Assembly: GCA_017417055.1 (NCBI GenBank)
Contig: JAFPZX010000052.1
Location: forward strand, 1-40,297
DNA: 40,297 nucleotides
Source of the DNA: Anaerolineaceae bacterium
Lineage (GTDB): Bacteria; Chloroflexota; Anaerolineae; Anaerolineales; Anaerolineaceae
Direction of reading: 5' to 3'
Shown here: one piece after another, positions 7,479-15,726 of the stretch
Position numbering within the stretch: position 1 is the first letter of the stretch
Layout: every line of letters starts with the position of its first letter
The notes under the pieces: model-generated
What the model was told of the DNA's origin: nothing
The model's input: the letters and a program-made list of their open reading frames with translations, nothing else
The model's database searches: none
Translations under genes and position numbers: made by a program

Positions 7479-8954
7479 ATGGCAAAACGAGTTTTATTTA
7501 ACGATTTAACACTGCGTGACGGTCATCAAAGCTGCGCAGCAACCCGAATGACAACCGAACAGTGTATGCGCGTCCTGCCGATCATCAAAGATGCCGGTTA
7601 TCATATTTTCGAACTGTGGGGCGGCGCAACGCTCGATTCCGCAATTCGTTTTACCCGTGACGACCCGTGGGAACGTCTGGAGAAATTCCGTGACTGCATG
7701 GGCGGCGGTGAAAAGATCCAGTCCTTGCTGCGCGGGCAGAACCTGTTTGCGTACAATCCTTATCCGGACGATGTTTTGATCGCTTTTATCCGCCAGTCCA
7801 TCGAAAGCGGTTCCGTGAATATGCGTATTTTCGATGCATTGAACGATATCCGCAACCTGCGCATGGCCATTCTTGCCACCAAAGCATATGGCGGTAAGGT
7901 TGAAGCGGCTATTTCCTACACAACCAGTCCTGTTCATACGACTGAATATTTCATTAACTATGCGAAAGCTTTGGAAGCTGAAGGCGTTGACCGCATCGCT
8001 ATTAAAGATATGGCCGGTTTGCTGCATCCTGAAGTGGCTGAAGTGTTATTCCCCGCTCTGAAGAAGGAATTGAAGGTCCCGGTCGTTCTGCACACACATT
8101 CCACTACCGGTGTTTCCGTTGTCAACGGCGCTCTTGCTATGAAATACGGTATTGACGCGATCGACACCGCCATTTCACCGTTCGCCGGCGGTCCGTCCCA
8201 TTCTCCGATTGAAGTTATGGCTATTGTTGCAGAGGAAATGGGCTTTGATCATGGCCTTGACAAACAGGCGATCAGCAAAGCTCAGGACAAGCTGCGTGTG
8301 ATCTTCGAGGAACTGAAGGATTCTATTCCGTCCTTCGGTAAATTCCGCCGCAAGCCGGTTCGCTTTGAAGATGTACCGCGTGCCAAGGTCGCGAAGATGG
8401 TCAATGCGATCGAAAAGAACGACCTCAAGACCGCTATTGCCGTCAGCCGTGAGATCATGTCCGATCTTGATTATCCGGGTTATGACGATCGTATTTTCGA
8501 AAGCCAGATCCCGGGCGGTATGCTTTCCAACCTGCAGAAACAACTCTCCGGTATGGGCGTCCCTGCTGAAAAACTGGACGACGTTATGGCAGAAATTCCT
8601 TCCGTCCGTGCCGATGTCGGTTATGTACCGCTTGTTACGCCGACCAGCCAGATCGTAGGTACCCAGGCCGCCTTTAACGTGATGACCGGATCCCGCTATG
8701 CGTTCGTTTCCAATGAATTCAAGATGATCCTCCTCGGCGAATTCGGTAAAACACCGGCGCCGGTCAATCAGGATGTTCTCCATGCCGTTTGCGGAGAAGA
8801 TGCCGAAGTCAAGAAGTATCGTCCTGCGTCTTATCTGATGCCGGGAATGGAAGATCCTGTGGAAGAACCGTTCATCAAGAATCACAAGGATCTGCTTCTG
8901 CATAAAGTATTCGGCGCCGCAGCTGATGAGTTCCTGCAGCTGAAATATAAATAG
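7479..8954 (+). CDS. Carboxyltransferase subunit without biotin domain (oxaloacetate decarboxylase alpha / transcarboxylase 5S type)
   Basis: This 491-residue protein has an HMGL-like TIM barrel (FNDLTLRDGHQS at 7-18; IKDMAG; HTHSTTG as metal-binding histidines) followed by the conserved PYC/OADA carboxylase domain (IPGGMLSNLQKQL; VTPTSQIVGTQA). It ends near LQLKYK without any biotinyl AMKM domain, so it resembles the 5S subunit of transcarboxylase or the CT half of a split pyruvate carboxylase or oxaloacetate decarboxylase. It needs a separate biotin carrier, and none is encoded nearby. It has its own promoter and strong codon use, which suggests high expression. Whether it works on oxaloacetate/pyruvate is inferred from the family. 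Confidence 0.87.
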   Translation: MAKRVLFNDLTLRDGHQSCAATRMTTEQCMRVLPIIKDAGYHIFELWGGATLDSAIRFTRDDPWERLEKFRDCMGGGEKIQSLLRGQNLFAYNPYPDDVLIAFIRQSIESGSVNMRIFDALNDIRNLRMAILATKAYGGKVEAAISYTTSPVHTTEYFINYAKALEAEGVDRIAIKDMAGLLHPEVAEVLFPALKKELKVPVVLHTHSTTGVSVVNGALAMKYGIDAIDTAISPFAGGPSHSPIEVMAIVAEEMGFDHGLDKQAISKAQDKLRVIFEELKDSIPSFGKFRRKPVRFEDVPRAKVAKMVNAIEKNDLKTAIAVSREIMSDLDYPGYDDRIFESQIPGGMLSNLQKQLSGMGVPAEKLDDVMAEIPSVRADVGYVPLVTPTSQIVGTQAAFNVMTGSRYAFVSNEFKMILLGEFGKTPAPVNQDVLHAVCGEDAEVKKYRPASYLMPGMEDPVEEPFIKNHKDLLLHKVFGAAADEFLQLKYK

Positions 8955-9013
8955 TTCGTTTTAGCGTTTGAGATAAGCTTTCAGATTTTCTTCGAGGTTT
9001 GTTATCATAATAT

Positions 9014-9043
9014 TTGCTGAGTTTACATATTCTTTGGTAAAAT
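9014..9043 (+). promoter_or_regulatory. Promoter of rplI
   Basis: TTGCTG at 9014-9019 and TAAAAT at 9038-9043 are 18 bases apart, with a TGG extended -10. The predicted start near 9050 coincides with the left arm of a perfect hairpin. Confidence 0.5.
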
Positions 9044-9047
9044 ATTT

Positions 9048-9079
9048 CTTTGGCAGCGTTGTACCCTTCGCTGCCAAAG
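9048..9079 (+). promoter_or_regulatory. Perfect 11-bp stem-loop at the 5' end of the rplI mRNA
   Basis: CTTTGGCAGCG at 9048-9058 pairs perfectly with CGCTGCCAAAG at 9069-9079 across a 10-base loop. No U-tract follows (AATAAATTTTG), so it is not a terminator. It sits at the predicted transcription start and about 27 bases before the rplI ATG. It could be an RNA leader structure or an operator palindrome. Confidence 0.6.
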
Positions 9080-9105
9080 AATAAATTTTGAAAGGGCTTG
9101 ATTAA

Positions 9106-9627
9106 ATGAAAATCTTATTGTTAAAAGATGTTTATCATCTTGGTCATGCGGGTGATGTCAAAAAGGTTGCTGATGGCTATGGCCGCAACTATTTGATTCC
9201 GCAGGGATACGCCGTTTTGGCTACCCCGGGTTCCTTGAAGCAGGCTGACGCCATTCGCACCAAGGCAGAAGTTGTTCGCAAACAGCTGAACACTGAAATG
9301 AGTGCTGTCGCTGAAAGAATTAACGGCACTTGGATCACCTTCGCAAGCAAAGCCGGAGAAACGGGCAAACTCTACGGCTCCATCACTTCCCAGATGGTTG
9401 CGGATAAAATCAGTGAAAAAGCCGGTGTTGAAATCGATAAGCGCATGATCGACATCCAGCCGATCCGCACTTTGGGTGAACATAAGGCTCATGTTCGTCT
9501 GACGATCGATATCGTCCCGGTTATCAATGTTCTTGTTCATCGTGAAGGTGAAACACCGAACATTGGCGGCAATGAAGACGCTGAAGCAGCTGTTGAAGAA
9601 ACCGAAGCTGCTGAAACCGCTGAATAA
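9106..9627 (+). CDS. rplI: 50S ribosomal protein L9
   Basis: The N-terminus MKILLLKDVYHLGHAGDVKK and the following GYGRNYLIPQGYA are the L9 signature. L9 spans the base of the L1 stalk of the large subunit. At 173 residues it is longer than the usual 148-150 because of an acidic tail of about 20 residues (EAAVEETEAAETAE). The C-terminal domain (GSITSQMVADKI; EHKAHVRLTIDIVPVINV) is intact. GAAAGGG lies about 10 bases before the ATG. It stands alone, without the usual rpsF, ssb or rpsR partners, between its own promoter and a strong terminator. Confidence 0.97.
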   Translation: MKILLLKDVYHLGHAGDVKKVADGYGRNYLIPQGYAVLATPGSLKQADAIRTKAEVVRKQLNTEMSAVAERINGTWITFASKAGETGKLYGSITSQMVADKISEKAGVEIDKRMIDIQPIRTLGEHKAHVRLTIDIVPVINVLVHREGETPNIGGNEDAEAAVEETEAAETAE

Positions 9628-9656
9628 TAAATCAGGATACCAATCTTTTAGGCAAT

Positions 9657-9687
9657 AAAAAAGGTCTTCACATAGAAGACCTTTTTT
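9657..9687 (+). terminator. Rho-independent terminator of rplI
   Basis: AAAAAAGGTCTTC at 9657-9669 and GAAGACCTTTTTT at 9675-9687 form a perfect stem around the loop ACATA, followed by a T-run that is part of the right arm. The A-run on the left makes it potentially bidirectional. Confidence 0.9.
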
Positions 9688-9689
9688 GG

Positions 9690-9718
9690 TTCATGTTTTT
9701 GGGATAATCTCGTATAAT
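9690..9718 (+). promoter_or_regulatory. Promoter of the RodZ-like gene giving a leaderless mRNA
   Basis: TATAAT at 9713-9718 is preceded at 17 bases by TTCATG at 9690-9695. The transcription start predicted about 7 bases after the -10 falls on or next to the ATG at 9726. No Shine-Dalgarno sequence is present (the bases before the ATG are aattagt). Confidence 0.55.
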
Positions 9719-9725
9719 AATTAGT

Positions 9726-11318
9726 ATGTCTATTGAAGCCGGAGTAATATTACAAAAAGCAAGAGAAAGCAAAGGCGTGTCGATAAAAGATGCGTCTGAC
9801 GCTCTTCATATTCGCATTCCCTATCTGCAGGCACTGGAAAGCGGACGTTCAGAGATTATTCCCTCTTCTGTACAGGCAAGAGGATTTCTTCGTATTTATG
9901 CTGAATATCTGAATCTGAATGCCGCGGATGTTATTCAGGAATGGGATAATCCCGGTAGTTCGTCCTTATCTGCACAAGATAATAAAGATACGAATCCTCC
10001 TGCACAAAATCATATAGAGAATCAAGCAAACGTCGGCAATCACATTTCTCAAAACGCTCCATTTGTCAGAAACAATAGTAATAATCCACCACAGAGTTAT
10101 TACACCGCTCCACAGATACCACAAAATCAGATGCAAAAACCTGTGTTTCAACCGGCTCAAAACGCAGTTAATCCGAATATGCCCGGACAATATGCACACG
10201 CGCATCAAACTCCTGTTCCTCAAGAAATTGAAACACCGCGAAAAGAGATTGAAACGACTGAAAAAGATGATAAACAAGATAAGAAAGAGAAAAAAGCTGT
10301 CAATTTTTCCTTATTCAGCAAAAAAAAGGGTAACTCAGCCACTGAACCGGAAAAAGAAGTGACAGCTCAGGAGTTGTTTGATGAGATTGGAAATGAATTG
10401 TCTCACAGAAGAAAATTTCTCTCTCTTTCGCTTGAAGATTGTGAGTCTCAGACACTTATCCGATCAATTTACCTGGATTCAATGGAAAGCGGTAATTTTG
10501 AACAGTTACCGTCTTTGATACAAGCGAGAGGTATGCTTAATAATTATGCGTCTTTCCTTGATCTGGATGTCGATTCAATCATGCTGAAATTTGCTACCGC
10601 GCTTCAGCAGTTATCCGATAAGAAAAACAGAAGGAATGATGAAAAGAAACATAAACCGACTAAAAAAGCCGGCAGATTCAAAAAATTCTTCACGCCAGAT
10701 CTTTTTGTCGGTGTATTTGTAATTGTAGGAATAGCCGGAATCATTATTTACAGCGCAATCACAATCACTGCATATCGGAGAGGAGTTTCTGTACCTACAC
10801 CTGATTTGGGAATTAGTTTGCTGGAACAATACATCGATACAACTCGTACTCCAGAATTTCTTCCAACTGCATCTCCAACAACAGCACCCGTATCTCAAAT
10901 ATCTTCAGGAGATTTTGAAGTAAACGCCCCAACAGAGGAACCTTCTGAAATTACTTCTTCACAACCCGTACAAATTTTTGTAAATGCAAATCAAAGGGCT
11001 TTGATGACCGTAATTTCTGATGGAAAAGAAGTATTTTCCGGTCGTACGTTACCTAATAACACATACCCGTTTGACGCCGAGAACCTGATTGAACTGACGG
11101 TCAGTAATGGTGATGCCATCAGTGTTGTTTATAACCAACAGAATTTAGGCCGCCTTGGGAAACTTGGCGAAGTGATCACAATTAACTTTTCACAACTTAT
11201 GGCCGCTACCCCGACGCCGCAATTCAGCCCGACACCCACCAACACATATGAACCAACTTATACTCCACAGCCGGAAACCCCGCTGCCAACAAATACGCCT
11301 ACGCCTTATATACCATAA
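9726..11318 (+). CDS. RodZ-like membrane protein with two HTH_25 domains and a Thr-Pro tail
   Basis: RodZ-type proteins couple cytoskeletal MreB to cell-wall synthesis or act as membrane-bound regulators. In this 530-residue protein an N-terminal helix-turn-helix of the RodZ type covers about 5-72 (ILQKARESKGVSI, IPYLQALESG). A low-complexity Gln/Asn/Pro linker follows, then a lysine-rich stretch, and a second HTH_25 domain at about 216-292 (RRKFLSLSLEDCE, IYLDSMESGNFEQLP). One TM helix lies at about 326-347 and an extracellular beta domain at about 415-500 (DUF4115-like). The tail is rich in TPTP. The start is fixed by the HTH beginning at residue 5 and an upstream in-frame stop at 9705-9707. 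rimO follows after 11 bases. Confidence 0.8.
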   Translation: MSIEAGVILQKARESKGVSIKDASDALHIRIPYLQALESGRSEIIPSSVQARGFLRIYAEYLNLNAADVIQEWDNPGSSSLSAQDNKDTNPPAQNHIENQANVGNHISQNAPFVRNNSNNPPQSYYTAPQIPQNQMQKPVFQPAQNAVNPNMPGQYAHAHQTPVPQEIETPRKEIETTEKDDKQDKKEKKAVNFSLFSKKKGNSATEPEKEVTAQELFDEIGNELSHRRKFLSLSLEDCESQTLIRSIYLDSMESGNFEQLPSLIQARGMLNNYASFLDLDVDSIMLKFATALQQLSDKKNRRNDEKKHKPTKKAGRFKKFFTPDLFVGVFVIVGIAGIIIYSAITITAYRRGVSVPTPDLGISLLEQYIDTTRTPEFLPTASPTTAPVSQISSGDFEVNAPTEEPSEITSSQPVQIFVNANQRALMTVISDGKEVFSGRTLPNNTYPFDAENLIELTVSNGDAISVVYNQQNLGRLGKLGEVITINFSQLMAATPTPQFSPTPTNTYEPTYTPQPETPLPTNTPTPYIP

Positions 11319-11329
11319 CAGGAGATATT

Positions 11330-12643
11330 ATGAAGCCGAATACTTACTATCTTGTATCATTAGGATGTGCCAAAAACACCGTAGATTCAACGACAATGGG
11401 GAACCTTTTAAACAGGCAAGGGTACAGCTTTGTAAATGATCCACGCAAAGCGGAGTTCATTATTGTAAATACCTGCGGCTTTATTCGTCCGGCAAGGGAG
11501 GAAGCTATTGAAACTATCAACGAACTTTCCGGTCATAAGACCAAAAAGCAGTATTTGATAGCCGCAGGTTGTATGGCAGAAAAATTTTCTGATGAGATTC
11601 AATCTCACTGTAAAAAGATTGATGCGCTTATTGGAACAAGAAATATAAATCAAATCGGACAGGTATGTAATCATTTGAAGTCCGGAAATGCTGTGAATAA
11701 TTTATCTTCAATATTCGATATGGACAGGCTGAGTCAATTCGCTTTGCAGGGAAGCAGTGCCTATTTGAAAATAGCAGATGGATGTTCTCGAAAATGCGCT
11801 TTTTGTGCGATACCAAGTATTAAGGGAGAATGGCACAGCCGCCCTGAGGAAGAGATATTGAAAGACGCTTTATTGCTGAATGATCAGGGTATAAAAGAAT
11901 TAATTCTTATTGCTCAGGACACTACTGCATATGGAATCGACAGAGGTGAAAAGGATGCGCTCCCTGCTTTGCTGGAAAAAATAGAAAAATCAGCGCCGGA
12001 TATTCCCTGGATCCGAATAATGTACGCCTTTCCCGGTTTTGTTTCTGATCATCTCATTGATCTAATGTCAGCAGAGAATCATATATTGCCGTATCTTGAT
12101 ATTCCTTTACAGCATGCTTCTCCGGCAACATTAAAACGTATGCTGCGTCCGGATAATATGGATTCGGTTCGAAGAACTCTTGATTATATGAGAGAACGGA
12201 TGCCGGAAATTGCGATCCGATCAACGTTTATTACCGGCTTTCCCGGTGAAACAGAAGAGGAGTTTAAAGACTTATATCAGTTTATTGAATCCATGGAATT
12301 TGATCGCGTCGGTGTTTTCCCATACTATCCCGAAAAAGACACCCCCAGTGCAAAATATGTTGATGATGTTCCGGAAGATGTAAAACTGGAACGTCAAGAG
12401 CAATTATATCTGTTACAACAAGAGATATCACATGATATCAATATGCGTTATGTCGGAAAAACTATGAATGTGCTGATAGAAGGGATTCAGGAAGACGGTA
12501 TGCTGGTTGGCAGGACCTATAGAGACGCACCGGAAATTGATGGATTGGTCTTTGTCTCGGGTGAGGCTGAAATAGGGTCAATCATTCCTGTAAACATTAC
12601 AGGTGTTGTCGGAGATTATGATCTGATAGGCAAAGCGAAATGA
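11330..12643 (+). CDS. rimO: Ribosomal protein S12 methylthiotransferase RimO
   Basis: RimO is a radical SAM enzyme with two Fe-S clusters that methylthiolates an Asp of ribosomal protein S12. Seen: the UPF0004 domain with Cys13 (SLGCAKN), Cys49 (NTCGF) and Cys81; the radical SAM CxxxCxxC at Cys152, Cys156 and Cys159 (GCSRKCAFCAIP); and a C-terminal TRAM domain carrying RTYRDAPEIDG, which separates RimO from MiaB. The 437-residue length is normal. AGGAGA precedes the ATG. Probably co-transcribed with the RodZ-like gene. Only 20 bases separate its stop from the converging glycosylase gene, with no obvious terminator between. Confidence 0.96.
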   Translation: MKPNTYYLVSLGCAKNTVDSTTMGNLLNRQGYSFVNDPRKAEFIIVNTCGFIRPAREEAIETINELSGHKTKKQYLIAAGCMAEKFSDEIQSHCKKIDALIGTRNINQIGQVCNHLKSGNAVNNLSSIFDMDRLSQFALQGSSAYLKIADGCSRKCAFCAIPSIKGEWHSRPEEEILKDALLLNDQGIKELILIAQDTTAYGIDRGEKDALPALLEKIEKSAPDIPWIRIMYAFPGFVSDHLIDLMSAENHILPYLDIPLQHASPATLKRMLRPDNMDSVRRTLDYMRERMPEIAIRSTFITGFPGETEEEFKDLYQFIESMEFDRVGVFPYYPEKDTPSAKYVDDVPEDVKLERQEQLYLLQQEISHDINMRYVGKTMNVLIEGIQEDGMLVGRTYRDAPEIDGLVFVSGEAEIGSIIPVNITGVVGDYDLIGKAK

Positions 12644-12663
12644 TTTATGTATCAACGCTTGGC

Positions 12664-13158
12664 TCATAAATAATCTAATATCACTTGATATACATTTTTC
12701 AGTGAATCATATGTCCAGAATCTACAGTTTGCCGGACTTGTGGAAGGCAAACTGATCCATGGAATAGAATATTTTTTCTCAAAGTATTTTCGATAAACTG
12801 ATGATGCTTTTTGACCGTTTGTAAAAATTGCGTTAATCGATGTTTTTGAGAGTATTTTCGATAAATCATTAGGTACAGCATTACGAATGGAAGAGTCATC
12901 CGCTCCATCTATGTCACAAGAAGAAAGAACATCCCATAATGCTATATGACGCCGATGAAGAAAATCGATCTTTTCTGCAACAGAAAGCAGTTCCTTTTCT
13001 CTGAATAAATCTGCAAGGATCCTCCAAAAACGGTTTTGAGGATGTCCATAATAAAACTGTACTTCCCGTGATTTTGGTGAAGGTATTGTTCCTAATATCA
13101 AAACTTTTGAATCAGAATCAAAAACCGGATCAAAGGGATGAACAATATGATTTTTCAT
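12664..13158 (-). CDS. DNA-deoxyinosine glycosylase (uracil-DNA glycosylase superfamily, family 6)
   Basis: This 164-residue protein matches the hypoxanthine-DNA glycosylase family that removes deaminated adenine from DNA. Motif 1 is LGTIPSPKSRE, followed by FYYGHPQNRFW; motif 2 is SLPSTSPAN near residue 138. Family 6 enzymes keep an Asn or similar in motif 1 rather than the classic UDG Asp; I have not resolved the catalytic residue here. It is the last gene of the minus-strand operon, 61 bases after the DUF218 gene, and converges on rimO. Confidence 0.88.
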   Translation of the reverse strand: MKNHIVHPFDPVFDSDSKVLILGTIPSPKSREVQFYYGHPQNRFWRILADLFREKELLSVAEKIDFLHRRHIALWDVLSSCDIDGADDSSIRNAVPNDLSKILSKTSINAIFTNGQKASSVYRKYFEKKYSIPWISLPSTSPANCRFWTYDSLKNVYQVILDYL

Positions 13159-13219
13159 ATTTTAAATTCCGATTTAATTGGAACATGGACATTATACGTC
13201 CCATATTTTATGCTCTTTA

Positions 13220-13831
13220 TTACAGATTTGGATAATCAGGTATATTAGTATCCCGCTTTATGATATATCCAAGAAGCCTTATATATTCACTGACTGTATG
13301 TTCCCATCCGGATGGGGTTAGCCACCAAAAATATTTGTTATATCCGGAATTTGGAACAGGATGGACAGAAACCTTGAATCCAGTATTTTTAAAAGAATCC
13401 GTAAAAATTATTTTTGTTCTTCTGGCATGCCACGCATCAGTTACAATAATTACACTGTTATATCCAAGATCGTACATCCTTTTTTTTATACCGGAAGCTT
13501 CTTGACCTGTGTTCTTAGCAGTGATTTCAGATGTATATATCGCACCATCCGGTATATTCATGTTTTCCAGCATTTCCTTTTGCAGCATAGTATAAGGTAA
13601 ATCATACTCTCCAAATGTCTGGGTTGTCTTTGATAAAATAATATTATAAGCAATCCCCTTATGATATAGTTCTGCTGCTTCTTGTATGCGGCTTTCATCG
13701 TTTCCGCTGAGAACCGCAATTACATCTGCTTTTTCCAGAGGATCAGAGTAAACAAGATATTTTCCGGCTGCAATAAAAAGCAGTATAAGCGAAGTAAGAC
13801 ACAAAAAGAAAATAATGAAACTTTTTTTCAA
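13220..13831 (-). CDS. YdcF/SanA-like DUF218 protein
   Basis: This 203-residue protein has one N-terminal TM or signal-anchor helix (about residues 5-22) and a DUF218 domain: ADVIAVLSGNDESRIQEAAELY, then the conserved TAKNTGQEA and IIVTDAWHARRT segments. Relatives include SanA, tied to envelope barrier function, and YdcF, which binds SAM; no enzymatic role is settled for the family. The active domain should face outside. It starts 11 bases after the PatB gene and is probably in the same transcript. Confidence 0.85.
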   Translation of the reverse strand: MKKSFIIFFLCLTSLILLFIAAGKYLVYSDPLEKADVIAVLSGNDESRIQEAAELYHKGIAYNIILSKTTQTFGEYDLPYTMLQKEMLENMNIPDGAIYTSEITAKNTGQEASGIKKRMYDLGYNSVIIVTDAWHARRTKIIFTDSFKNTGFKVSVHPVPNSGYNKYFWWLTPSGWEHTVSEYIRLLGYIIKRDTNIPDYPNL

Positions 13832-13842
13832 ACTTACAATGA

Positions 13843-15003
13843 CTATTCCTGTTTTTCTAAAGCTATTCTCATATTATTCAGTGCTGTTTCTAATGTCGCT
13901 TTGTTTGTACCAAAATTAAGTCTTACAAATTTTTCATAACCTTTTCCAAAATAATTTCCGTCATTTAATTGAACATGCGCTTCATTTGCAAAAAAATCTG
14001 CCGGACTTTCGGTAATTGGTAAAGCGGAACAATCAAGCCACATCAAAAATGTCGCATCGATATTGTTTTGTTTAATCAATGGCATGTGTTTCTGTAAATA
14101 CTCTTGAGCAAAATTTCTGTTTTCTTCCAGATAAGCCAACAATTCAAGCAGCCAATCATCACAATCACGATAAGCTGCAAGACCGGCTTCCAAAGAAAGA
14201 ATTGACACAAAACTGCCAAGTCCTTGCAAAGCCTGATGGAATTGTTTCCTCAATTCCGGATTTTGAACAATCGCTACAGAACAAGCTAAACCAGGAATAT
14301 TAAAAGTTTTGCTCGGTGCCATGAAGGTGATTGTATTGGCAGCAAACTCGCTGTTGAGTGATGCGATTGGCGTATGTTTGGTCCCTTGATAAAGAATTTC
14401 ACAGTGAATTTCATCGGAACAAATTTTTACACCATTTCTTAGACATATTTCACCCAAACGAGTGAGTTCTTCAACAGTGAAAGCCCTGCCTACAGGGTTA
14501 TGAGGATTACACAGAATAAATAACGAAGTATTATCCTTTATTTGTTCTTCAAATTTATCAAAATCTATTTTCCAGATATTTTCTTTCTCTTGATAAAACA
14601 GATCATTTGAAATGCCTTCAAGACTAAAATTGTTCGGAGCTTCAATAAAAGGCGGATACGCAGGAGTCTGATAGATAACAGAACTGTTATTTGCACAAAA
14701 GGCCCTTATGGCAAAATTAAACCCGGAAACAATTCCTGGTATTGTAATTATTTCATCAGGATTAACCTGCCATCCATATCTCTTATGCATGCGGTCACAA
14801 AATACTTGTTTAAAATCATCACTGACAAGCGGGTAACCAAAAACAGGATGTTCAAGTCGTTTTTTTATGGCATCAATGATTTTGGGACATACAGCAAAAT
14901 CCATATCAGCTACCCAAAGAGGCAGCCGGTCAGCCGGATATAAATCCCATTTTACAGAATTTGTATTTCTTCGGTTAGGAACTTCATTGAAATTGTATTT
15001 CAT
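13843..15003 (-). CDS. patB: PatB/MalY family PLP-dependent C-S lyase (cystathionine beta-lyase type)
   Basis: This 386-residue fold-type I aminotransferase-class enzyme cleaves the C-S bond of cystathionine or cysteine S-conjugates to give a thiol, pyruvate and ammonia. Seen: the MalY/PatB opening (SVKWDLYPADRLPLWVADMD), ILCNPHNPVGRAFT, the DEIHCEI motif, and the PLP-binding lysine in MAPSKTFNIPGLACS. Length fits the subfamily. It starts 9 bases after the methyltransferase gene. MalY in E. coli also modulates a regulator, so a non-catalytic role is possible. Confidence 0.9.
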   Translation of the reverse strand: MKYNFNEVPNRRNTNSVKWDLYPADRLPLWVADMDFAVCPKIIDAIKKRLEHPVFGYPLVSDDFKQVFCDRMHKRYGWQVNPDEIITIPGIVSGFNFAIRAFCANNSSVIYQTPAYPPFIEAPNNFSLEGISNDLFYQEKENIWKIDFDKFEEQIKDNTSLFILCNPHNPVGRAFTVEELTRLGEICLRNGVKICSDEIHCEILYQGTKHTPIASLNSEFAANTITFMAPSKTFNIPGLACSVAIVQNPELRKQFHQALQGLGSFVSILSLEAGLAAYRDCDDWLLELLAYLEENRNFAQEYLQKHMPLIKQNNIDATFLMWLDCSALPITESPADFFANEAHVQLNDGNYFGKGYEKFVRLNFGTNKATLETALNNMRIALEKQE

Positions 15004-15012
15004 AACCCCTCG

Positions 15013-15726
15013 TTATTTCATAGCGAATGCGTAATACGTCGGTATATTATAAGTGTAATTCACATTTGAATGTAATTCAAAATAATTTTCTTTTGTATCA
15101 AGCAGCATTTGTTTTATTTCATAGATTAGATAGCTTTGATCAGATTCCAATTCTTTATATCTTCCAAATTCTATATCCGAATATCCAGCTTCATAGAATA
15201 GTTTATATAAAGTATTTCCAATGTTTATATTTGCACCTTTCCCTGATAAAACTTTTTTCTGTTTCAGTGCTAAATTTTGTAAATCGGCAGGTTCCACTTC
15301 CATTTCATCGTAACTGGGTTCAGCCATTACAGCACATATTCCACCTTTTTTTGTTACTCGGACCATTTCCAGAAATACCTCAATCGGATTTTGAACCCAT
15401 AATAAAAAATAATGACAATAAACCAAATCGAAACAAGAATCTACGAACGGAATAAGATGAGCATCACCCTGAATAAAGCTGCCTTTATTTTTGGAAGATG
15501 CGAACACAAGAGAATCTCTGTAAACATCCATACCGGAAATCAGCTTTATCGAACCTTGAAAAACAGACTGAATTTCTGTCAAAATTGCACCGGTTCCACA
15601 GCCGACTTCCAATATGTTCAAATTTTCAGTTACAGGCAATTTGGAAAACAAATAATTTCGAAAAGGTTTTGTCCATTTTGCCTGTAACGAATAACGTTGA
15701 TGAAGATCCTCCTGTAAAGATTTCAT
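15013..15726 (-). CDS. Class I SAM-dependent methyltransferase
   Basis: This 237-residue protein has the Rossmann motif ILEVGCGTGAILTEI (motif I), FIQGDAHLIPF and FDLVYCHYFLLWVQNP (motifs II-IV), followed by VRVTKKGGICAVMAEP, as in UbiE/Methyltransf_11 enzymes. The substrate is unknown. I place the start at the ATG 15726, which overlaps the TGA of the preceding gene by one base (TGATG), an arrangement typical of translational coupling; a longer reading from 15747 has no support. Encoded in the minus-strand operon between the Cys-Ala-tail protein and the PatB lyase. Confidence 0.85.
   Translation of the reverse strand: MKSLQEDLHQRYSLQAKWTKPFRNYLFSKLPVTENLNILEVGCGTGAILTEIQSVFQGSIKLISGMDVYRDSLVFASSKNKGSFIQGDAHLIPFVDSCFDLVYCHYFLLWVQNPIEVFLEMVRVTKKGGICAVMAEPSYDEMEVEPADLQNLALKQKKVLSGKGANINIGNTLYKLFYEAGYSDIEFGRYKELESDQSYLIYEIKQMLLDTKENYFELHSNVNYTYNIPTYYAFAMK

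Noticed and set aside
8175-8903. Minus-strand open frame of 242 codons
   Set aside because: Antisense shadow of the carboxyltransferase gene, whose motifs are complete.
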